Below are positions 58,131-64,000 of a DNA stretch of 64,000 nt, in pieces. The DNA is taken from NCBI GenBank assembly GCA_000169995.1, contig AAZW01000009.1, forward strand, positions 62,001-126,000, in the 5' to 3' direction. A program made the position numbers and the translations under genes. The first letter of the stretch is position 1; each line of letters opens with the position of its first letter. The notes beneath the pieces were generated by a model. It was not told the DNA's origin. It saw only the letters and a program-made list of their open reading frames with translations, and made no database searches. The DNA comes from Vibrionales bacterium SWAT-3 (lineage in GTDB: Bacteria > Pseudomonadota > Gammaproteobacteria > Enterobacterales > Vibrionaceae).

Positions 58131-59576
58131 ATGAAGTGGTTGAGAAGTTTAAAGCCAAACTCTTTGGTTGCTCGAACCTTGCTTTTGACCTTGCTAGCCG
58201 TCGTCATTGCGCAAGGCATCGCAACGTCGATTTGGTATAGCGAATCCAAACAGAAAGAGTTAGAAGGTATTCGTTCGGCTTCGTCGAGCATGGCTAACAT
58301 GTTTGCTTCAACAGTGACCTTCTTTCAGTCTTTGCCCGTCAAGTATCGTCATATCGTGCTAGACCAAATCCGCAATATGGGTGGTACGCGATTCTTCGTC
58401 TCTTTCAATAAAGAGGCTTTGATTGTTGAGCCGATCCCCGATACCCGCTTAAAAACCGCATCGATAGAAGCGATAGAGAGTGTCTTGAGTAGTAAGCTCA
58501 ATAAGGTGGAATCGGTGCGTGTTGACTTCTCTCGTCCAGAGCATCTTCGCTTGCTTAAAAATGACATCTACTTGAGCGATCTCCCGCGATCTTGGGCCCA
58601 TCATACCTTAACCTTAGAGCCTCTTAATCCGCCGATTTTGGTTGTTCAGATCGAGCTAGCCAGTCATGAATGGGTTTACATTGCAGCACTGTTGCCAGCA
58701 CCCTACGTAAAGCTGGATGACACTATTCTTGGTCGTGAGCAGGTGATCTTCTTGCTCTCATCAACGCTGATTCTGCTAGTGTTGACTTACTTGATGATTC
58801 GCCGCCAAGTGCGCCCACTTAAAAAGCTCGCAAGGGCCGCTAACGAGATGAGTATGGATATCCAGCAACCGCCACTTAACGAAGAAGGTGCGACTGAGCT
58901 GGTCACGGCGACTCGGGCGTTTAATCGCATGCAGCAACGCATTCGCCGCTATGTAGCAGACAGGGAGCATCTCTTCTCAGCTATTTCTCATGATTTAAAG
59001 ACACCCATCACTCGGCTTAGGCTAAGAGCTGAATTGTTGGAAAGCGAAGTTAAGAAAGATAAGTTCAACAAGGATTTAGATGAGCTAGAGATGATGGTCA
59101 AAGGTGCTTTGCAAGCAGTAAGAGATACGGACCTTCATGAAAACAACGCCATTATCGACCTTAATGATATGGTTGCTTCGGTTATTGAATCGCATAACCA
59201 GCATCAAACTTTAGTAGAGTTTGAACCTATTGTGGTTGAGCCGCTAGTCGCTAAGCCATTAGCGATTAAACGTGTTTTGACTAACCTTATCGACAATGCG
59301 GTGAAATACGGAACATCCGCTAAGGTTGATATCAGTAGCGATTTTGTGTGGGTTATCGTAACGATTCAGGACTACGGAAAAGGAATCCCAGAAGACAAAC
59401 TTGAGTTGGTGTTTGAACCCTACTTTAGGCTTGCTAACGACGATCAAGGGCACGGTTTAGGGCTCGGAATCTGCCGAAATATCCTGCACGGACACGGCGG
59501 AGATCTCATTATTCGCAACTCCGCTCAAGGTGGCTTAGAAGCCAAAGTCTATATCCCCCGCGGCCTCGAAGTTTAA
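58131..59576 (+). CDS. Sensor histidine kinase, GtrS-like
   Basis: A 481-residue membrane kinase with helices at about 15-35 and 205-223, a periplasmic sensor domain of about 170 residues, a HAMP domain (about 224-275) with 'RRQVRPLKKLARAANEMS', phospho-acceptor H287 in 'FSAISHDLKTPITRLRLR', and an HATPase domain with 'LTNLIDNAVKYG', 'DYGKGIPEDKLELVFEPYFR' and 'GLGLGICRNI'. It pairs with the regulator just upstream. In Pseudomonas, GtrS senses glucose breakdown products in the periplasm; the ligand here is unknown. Its stop codon lies within the inverted repeat at 59575-59596. Confidence 0.9.
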   Translation: MKWLRSLKPNSLVARTLLLTLLAVVIAQGIATSIWYSESKQKELEGIRSASSSMANMFASTVTFFQSLPVKYRHIVLDQIRNMGGTRFFVSFNKEALIVEPIPDTRLKTASIEAIESVLSSKLNKVESVRVDFSRPEHLRLLKNDIYLSDLPRSWAHHTLTLEPLNPPILVVQIELASHEWVYIAALLPAPYVKLDDTILGREQVIFLLSSTLILLVLTYLMIRRQVRPLKKLARAANEMSMDIQQPPLNEEGATELVTATRAFNRMQQRIRRYVADREHLFSAISHDLKTPITRLRLRAELLESEVKKDKFNKDLDELEMMVKGALQAVRDTDLHENNAIIDLNDMVASVIESHNQHQTLVEFEPIVVEPLVAKPLAIKRVLTNLIDNAVKYGTSAKVDISSDFVWVIVTIQDYGKGIPEDKLELVFEPYFRLANDDQGHGLGLGICRNILHGHGGDLIIRNSAQGGLEAKVYIPRGLEV

Positions 59577-59596
59577 TGTAACAATTGTGTTACATT
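59575..59596. promoter_or_regulatory. Perfect inverted repeat before the sugar transporter genes
   Basis: AATGTAAC (59575-59582) and GTTACATT (59589-59596) are perfect 8-bp arms around AATTGT, about 91 nt before the binding-protein gene. The arms resemble a CRP site but the spacing (TGTAA-N8-TTACA) does not fit. It is a good candidate operator for a regulator of the transporter, possibly the adjacent response regulator. Confidence 0.6.
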
Positions 59597-59686
59597 GGGC
59601 TTACCTTTTGTTTCAATCCTAAAAATCAAAATAAGTAGACTCTTTATTGAACCGGGCGTCGAGTCCGCTAAACATGGAAGATTATA

Positions 59687-60934
59687 ATGAAAATCAATAA
59701 AACCCTACTTACTCTATCTCTTCTTGCTGCCTCAACATTTTCTCAAGCTGGTGAAGTGGAAGTACTTCACTGGTGGACTGCTGGTGGTGAAGCTAAATCC
59801 GCTGCAGTACTTAAAGAGATGATTGAAGAACAAGGTCATACTTGGAAAGATTTCGCTGTTGCTGGTGGCGGTGGTGAAAGTGCGATGACCGTTTTAAAAA
59901 CACGAGCAGTATCTGGTAATCCGCCATCTGCCGCGCAGATCAAAGGTCATGATATTCAGGAGTGGGGTGGTTTAGGTTTTCTAACGTCTCTCGATGCAAC
60001 CGCGAAGCAAGAAAAGTGGGATGACTTACTGCCAGCTGTTGTTACTAAAGTAATGAAATGGGACGGCGAGTACGTAGCAGTTCCTGTGAACGTTCACCGT
60101 GTTAACTGGCTTTGGGCAAACCCAGAAGTACTCGAAAAATCAGGTGTGACGGTTCCAACGACATTAGATGAGTTTTTTGTTGCAGCAGACAAGATCAAAG
60201 CAGCAGGCTTCATCCCACTGGCGCACGGTGGTCAACCTTGGCAAGACGCGACAGTCTTCGAAGCGGTGGCACTTGATGTACTTGGCAGTGAAGATTACAA
60301 CAAAGCGTTCGTTGATTTGGATATGGACGTTTTATCTGGTGACAAAATGGTCGAAGTGTTCACCAAGTTCAAAAAGATGCGTGACTACATCGACAGCAAC
60401 TCTCCAGGTCGTGACTGGAACGTAGCGACTTCAATGGTTATCAATGGTGAAGCGGCAATGCAAATCATGGGTGACTGGGCGAAGGGCGAGTTTACCGCTG
60501 CAGGTAAGGTGCCGGGTAAAGACTACATCTGTGCACCAGCTCCGGGCACTGACGGCCAATTTACCTTCAATATCGATAGCTTTGCCTTCTTCGAGCTAGG
60601 CGATAAAGAGAATCAAAAAGCGCAACAAGATCTTGCGAAAACCATTCTTACTAAAGACTTCCAAGAGGTCTTCAACCTAAACAAAGGCTCGATTCCAGTG
60701 CGCCTCGATATGGACATGTCTAAGTTCGACCAATGTGCGTTGGATTCAATGGCAACCTTCAAAGCAAGTGCGGAATCTGGCGACCTTGTACCAAGTATGG
60801 CTCACGGCCTAGCAACGACAAGCTATGCTCAAGGCGCTATCTATGACGTTGTGACCAACTTCTTCAATGAGAAAGATGCTGATCCTAAAGAGGCAGCAGT
60901 TAAGTTAGCGAAAGCAGTAAAAGCCGCTATCTAA
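59687..60934 (+). CDS. Sugar ABC transporter binding protein, glucose type
   Basis: A 415-residue periplasmic binding protein with signal peptide (ending 'STFSQA', about residue 21). The mature start '[24 protein letters not shown]' and '[22 protein letters not shown]' resemble the glucose-binding GtsA/GltB proteins of Pseudomonas (cluster of extracellular solute-binding family 1). It is the first gene of a four-gene operon and is followed by a hairpin that may protect its mRNA, which would give more binding protein than permease. Glucose or mannose is the likely ligand. Confidence 0.9.
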   Translation: MKINKTLLTLSLLAASTFSQAGEVEVLHWWTAGGEAKSAAVLKEMIEEQGHTWKDFAVAGGGGESAMTVLKTRAVSGNPPSAAQIKGHDIQEWGGLGFLTSLDATAKQEKWDDLLPAVVTKVMKWDGEYVAVPVNVHRVNWLWANPEVLEKSGVTVPTTLDEFFVAADKIKAAGFIPLAHGGQPWQDATVFEAVALDVLGSEDYNKAFVDLDMDVLSGDKMVEVFTKFKKMRDYIDSNSPGRDWNVATSMVINGEAAMQIMGDWAKGEFTAAGKVPGKDYICAPAPGTDGQFTFNIDSFAFFELGDKENQKAQQDLAKTILTKDFQEVFNLNKGSIPVRLDMDMSKFDQCALDSMATFKASAESGDLVPSMAHGLATTSYAQGAIYDVVTNFFNEKDADPKEAAVKLAKAVKAAI

Positions 60935-60966
60935 TCTCATTTGGTCTAGTACCAAACCCCCAGGGT

Positions 60967-60991
60967 GGGTAGGTTCGTAGGGAGCCTATCC
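60967..60991 (+). other. mRNA hairpin after the binding-protein gene
   Basis: GGGTAGGTTC (60967-60976) pairs with GAGCCTATCC (60982-60991) as ten base pairs, eight Watson-Crick and two G-U, over a GTAGG loop. No T-run follows. Hairpins at this place in transporter operons often hold back 3' exonucleases or partly stop transcription. Confidence 0.6.
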
Positions 60992-61077
60992 GCTCTTCAC
61001 CTCAATTCTGATATGCGTGATGCTGATGTGGTGCCGAGAGGTAAGCCATTGGCTCAATTGTGCAACAAGGAAAAGTT

Positions 61078-62016
61078 ATGGAGCATGTTTTGACTGAGTC
61101 GACTCCAAAACCGACAAGGAGCCAGCCTGCACCAAAGCCCAGTTTTGCTGACAGGTTACAACATTGGTTACCTAAGATTGTGCTGGCACCGACCGCGTTG
61201 GTGACCGTGGTATGTATCTACGGCTATATATTCTGGACGGCAGCGCTGTCGTTTACTAATTCTCGATTCCTGCCGAGCTACAATTTTGTTGGCTTTGCTC
61301 AATATGAAAAGCTGATGGAAAACGATCGCTGGATCACCTCAATCACCAACCTCGGTGTGTTTGGGATCCTATTCATGGTGATTGCTATTGTGTTGGGTGT
61401 CGGTTTGGCGATTTTGCTTGACCAAAATATCCGACAAGAAGGCGCGATTCGTACCATCTATCTCTATCCAATGGCGCTGTCATTCATCGTGACGGGTACC
61501 GCTTGGAAGTGGATTCTGAATCCGGGCCTAGGCATTGAGAAATTGATGCAAGATTGGGGCTTTACCGACTTTAAATTTGACTGGTTGGTCGACTCTGAAA
61601 TGGCGGTTTATACCTTAGTGATTGCCGCGCTTTGGCAGTCGTCAGGCTTTGTGATGGCGATGTTCTTAGCTGGCCTGCGTGGTATCGATTCTTCGATCAT
61701 TAAAGCGGCGCAAATTGATGGTGCAAGCTTACCCACTATTTATCTCAAAATCATTTTACCTTGCTTGCGCCCTGTCGTTTTCAGTGCGGTGATCATCACC
61801 TCACACATTGCGATTAAGAGCTTCGATCTTGTGACCGCAATGACGGCAGGTGGACCAGGTTATTCATCGGATCTTCCGGCGCTATTCATGTATGCACACT
61901 CATTTACACGTGGACAAATCGGCCTCGGTGCTGCTAGTGCCATGATGATGCTAGCAGGTATTCTAGCGATTCTCGTGCCGTATCTTTACTCTGAGCTTAG
62001 GGAGAAAAAGTCATGA
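61078..62016 (+). CDS. Sugar ABC transporter permease, MalF/GtsB type
   Basis: A 312-residue inner-membrane permease with about six helices. The EAA loop contacting the ATPase is 'GLRGIDSSIIKAAQIDGASLPTIYLKIILPCL', the usual EAA-x3-G-type pattern. An N-terminal Pro/Lys-rich cytoplasmic segment of about 30 residues precedes the first helix. ATG 61078 has AAGGA 6 nt upstream; an earlier in-frame TTG (61060) lacks one. It overlaps the next permease gene by 4 nt. Confidence 0.9.
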   Translation: MEHVLTESTPKPTRSQPAPKPSFADRLQHWLPKIVLAPTALVTVVCIYGYIFWTAALSFTNSRFLPSYNFVGFAQYEKLMENDRWITSITNLGVFGILFMVIAIVLGVGLAILLDQNIRQEGAIRTIYLYPMALSFIVTGTAWKWILNPGLGIEKLMQDWGFTDFKFDWLVDSEMAVYTLVIAALWQSSGFVMAMFLAGLRGIDSSIIKAAQIDGASLPTIYLKIILPCLRPVVFSAVIITSHIAIKSFDLVTAMTAGGPGYSSDLPALFMYAHSFTRGQIGLGAASAMMMLAGILAILVPYLYSELREKKS

Positions 62017-62870
62017 TGAACAACATCAACTTTGCTCGAATGTTTATCTATTCGGCGTTGCTTTTCTTCTGCTTGGTTTACCTAATGCCGCTGTTCGTAA
62101 TGGTACTAACCTCATTCAAAACCTTGCCAGATATTAAGGCGGGTAACTTAATGAGTTTACCAAAAGAGTGGGTGTTCGATGCTTGGTATAAAGCGTGGGA
62201 CAGCGCTTGTACTGGCGTCAAATGTGAAGGGGTGAAAGGCTATTTCTGGAACTCGTTCCAAATGGTGATTCCTGCAGTGGCTATCTCAACACTACTCGGT
62301 GCATTCAATGGCTATGTGGTCACTAAGTGGCAGTTTCGTGGCTCAAACCTGTTCTTTAGTTTGCTGCTATTCGGTTGCTTCATTCCATTCCAAGTGGTGC
62401 TGTTACCTATGGCGACGGTACTGGGCAAAATGGGCTTAGCAAACACCACAGTTGGTCTGGTACTTGTGCACGTTATCTACGGCATGGCGTTTACGACGCT
62501 GTTCTTCCGCAACTTCTACATCTCGATTCCAGATGAGTTGATCAAAGCAGCGAAACTGGATGGTGCGGGCTTCTTTACCATCTTCTTTAAGATCTTATTA
62601 CCGATCTCAACACCGATCATCATGGTGACGGTGATCTGGCAGTTTACCGCTATCTGGAACGATTTCTTGTTCGGGGTGGTGTATTCAGGCTCAGAGACAC
62701 AGCCGATCACCGTAGCATTAAATAACTTAGTCAACACCAGCACGGGCGTTAAAGAATACAACGTCGATATGGCCGCCGCGATCATCGCTGCACTGCCAAC
62801 GCTGTTGGTGTATGTCTTCGCAGGAAAATATTTTGTTCGTGGCCTAACGGCGGGATCAGTAAAAGGATAA
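62013..62870 (+). CDS. Sugar ABC transporter permease, MalG/GtsC type
   Basis: A 285-residue permease with about six helices and EAA loop 'FYISIPDELIKAAKLDGAGFFTIFFKILLPISTPIIM'. It forms the membrane pore with the preceding protein. GGGAG precedes the start; a second ATG directly follows the first (62016), so the exact start is a matter of one codon. A loop near the N-terminus holds two cysteines ('ACTGVKCEGVKG'), a small insertion also seen in the glucose-type permeases as I recall. Confidence 0.9.
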   Translation: MMNNINFARMFIYSALLFFCLVYLMPLFVMVLTSFKTLPDIKAGNLMSLPKEWVFDAWYKAWDSACTGVKCEGVKGYFWNSFQMVIPAVAISTLLGAFNGYVVTKWQFRGSNLFFSLLLFGCFIPFQVVLLPMATVLGKMGLANTTVGLVLVHVIYGMAFTTLFFRNFYISIPDELIKAAKLDGAGFFTIFFKILLPISTPIIMVTVIWQFTAIWNDFLFGVVYSGSETQPITVALNNLVNTSTGVKEYNVDMAAAIIAALPTLLVYVFAGKYFVRGLTAGSVKG

Positions 62871-62876
62871 TTACCC

Positions 62877-63989
62877 ATGGCAACATTAGATTTAAAACAG
62901 ATCCGTAAAACCTATCGCAACGCGGACAACGAAACGTTAAAGGGCATCGACATTAGTATCGATTCGGGGGAGTTCTTGATACTTGTCGGCCCTTCGGGGT
63001 GTGGAAAATCCACCCTAATGAATACCATTGCTGGACTAGAAAACATTAGTTCAGGTGAAATCGTGATTGACGGTGTCGACGTGGCACAGGTTGAACCTAA
63101 AGATCGCGACATCGCGATGGTATTCCAATCATACGCACTTTATCCAAACATGACGGTACGCGGCAATATCGCCTTCGGCTTGAAGATCCGTAAGATGCCT
63201 CAAGGCGAGATCGATGCTGAAGTGAATCGCGTCGCTGAAATGTTGCAAATTGAACAATTGCTGGACCGCAAACCCTCACAGCTATCGGGTGGTCAGCGTC
63301 AACGTGTCGCGATGGGGCGTGCACTGGCGCGTCGTCCTAAGCTGTACTTGTTCGATGAGCCGCTTTCCAACTTGGATGCCAAGCTGCGTGTGGAAATGCG
63401 CCACCAGATCAAACGTCTGCATCAAAAGCTCAACACCACGATTGTTTATGTAACCCATGACCAAATCGAGGCAATGACGCTGGCTGATCGTATCGCAGTA
63501 ATGAAAGATGGTGAGCTGCAGCAACTCGGTACGCCGCAAGAGATTTACACTAAACCAAACAATATGTTTGTCGCGGGTTTTATGGGTTCACCATCCATGA
63601 ACTTTATTAAGACCATGGTGGATTTGGACGATGAACAGAATCCGATCATCAAAGTTATTGGTACAGCGGATCAAGAGCACCATATTCGTCTGCCACAAAG
63701 CATGCGTGAACAAGACGGCAAAGAAGTTGTGATTGGCCTGCGTCCAGAGCACATTACTGAGCAACAAGGCGATGATCTGTCGGCAACCACTAAACTGGAC
63801 TTACAGTTGGAAGTACTAGAACCGACAGGGCCAGATACGATTGCGATGGTGAAAGTGAACGACCAAGAAGTGGCATGTCGCTTGTCGCCGGAATTTGAAG
63901 TGTCAGTTGGGCAAATGGCGCCGCTGCATTTTGACCTATCAAAGGCGGTATTCTTTGATGCACAGACCGAAGCGAGAATTGATTTTTAG
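62877..63989 (+). CDS. Sugar ABC transporter ATP-binding protein, MalK type
   Basis: A 370-residue ATPase of the MalK/UgpC/MsmK family. Walker A GPSGCGKST is at 38-46, Q-loop 'VFQSYALYPNMTV', signature 'LSGGQRQRVAMGRAL', Walker B 'LYLFDEPLSNLDAKL' and H-loop 'VYVTHDQIEAMTLADRIAV'. The C-terminal regulatory OB domain (about 240-370; 'VVIGLRPEHI', 'EPTGPDTIAMVKVNDQEVACRL') is complete, so the protein may be bound by regulators as in MalK. It is the fourth gene of the operon, starting 6 nt after the permease gene. Only 11 nt of the window follow its stop. Confidence 0.93.
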   Translation: MATLDLKQIRKTYRNADNETLKGIDISIDSGEFLILVGPSGCGKSTLMNTIAGLENISSGEIVIDGVDVAQVEPKDRDIAMVFQSYALYPNMTVRGNIAFGLKIRKMPQGEIDAEVNRVAEMLQIEQLLDRKPSQLSGGQRQRVAMGRALARRPKLYLFDEPLSNLDAKLRVEMRHQIKRLHQKLNTTIVYVTHDQIEAMTLADRIAVMKDGELQQLGTPQEIYTKPNNMFVAGFMGSPSMNFIKTMVDLDDEQNPIIKVIGTADQEHHIRLPQSMREQDGKEVVIGLRPEHITEQQGDDLSATTKLDLQLEVLEPTGPDTIAMVKVNDQEVACRLSPEFEVSVGQMAPLHFDLSKAVFFDAQTEARIDF

Positions 63990-64000
63990 TTTTTGAGACA

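Noticed and set aside
59575..59596. A CRP site before the sugar transporter
   Set aside because: TGTAA and TTACA are 8 nt apart and the G of TGTGA is missing in both arms.

Overview
The window is a chromosomal segment of a Vibrio, probably of the Splendidus clade (genus confident; clade inferred from gene order and protein similarity I recognise by eye). The evidence is a polar-flagellum gene order typical of Vibrio (flaI-fliS-flrABC-fliEFGHIJ-fliKLMNOPQR-flhB-flhA-flhFG-fliA-cheYZAB-parC-parP-cheW), followed by a complete cytochrome c maturation cluster and a fatty-acid cluster with two fadL genes. No rRNA, tRNA, prophage, insertion sequence or CRISPR was seen. Base composition and codon use look uniform, so this reads as core genome with one small repeat island.

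Layout. (1) 1-31850: flagellum and chemotaxis, all on the + strand. flrA is the sigma-54 master activator and flrB/flrC the second-tier two-component system. Three good sigma-54 promoters (GG-N10-GC spacing) stand before fliE, fliK and flhA and divide the region into the fliEFGHIJ, fliKLMNOPQR-flhB and flhA-to-DUF2802 transcription units. The last unit runs about 13 kb to a strong terminator at 31825-31850. It joins polar placement and number control (FlhF, FlhG), sigma-28, chemotaxis signalling and the ParC/ParP system that puts chemotaxis arrays at the pole. (2) 32052-39159: ccmABCDEFGHI, haem export and attachment for c-type cytochromes, ended by a terminator. (3) 39278-40060: mlaA, outer-membrane lipid asymmetry. 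(4) 40151-48646: lipid uptake and degradation. Two FadL-type channels and an ECF sigma factor with a membrane DUF3379 protein are on the - strand; fadIJ is on the + strand. FadR-like operators are visible before fadI and before the second fadL gene. (5) 48725-49012: four copies of an 82-bp hairpin repeat between fadJ and an M16 protease gene. (6) 49194-57233: housekeeping and stress genes (M16 protease, sixA, smrB, prmB, a LysE exporter, a 33-residue membrane protein, selO). (7) 57386-63989: a two-component system next to a glucose-type ABC transporter, resembling the GltR/GtrS plus Gts arrangement of Pseudomonas; the transporter genes follow a perfect inverted repeat.

Most unusual points: the sigma/DUF3379 pair inside a fatty-acid locus, with a GGA-loop hairpin before the sigma start; a terminator-bearing intergenic stretch before fadI that may encode a small RNA; a 17-fold perfect GAGCCA repeat in parP; a thrice-repeated motif in the CheA linker; an intrinsic terminator inside fliEFGHIJ; and the covarying hairpin repeats after fadJ. 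Nothing here is an obviously new defence or mobile system.
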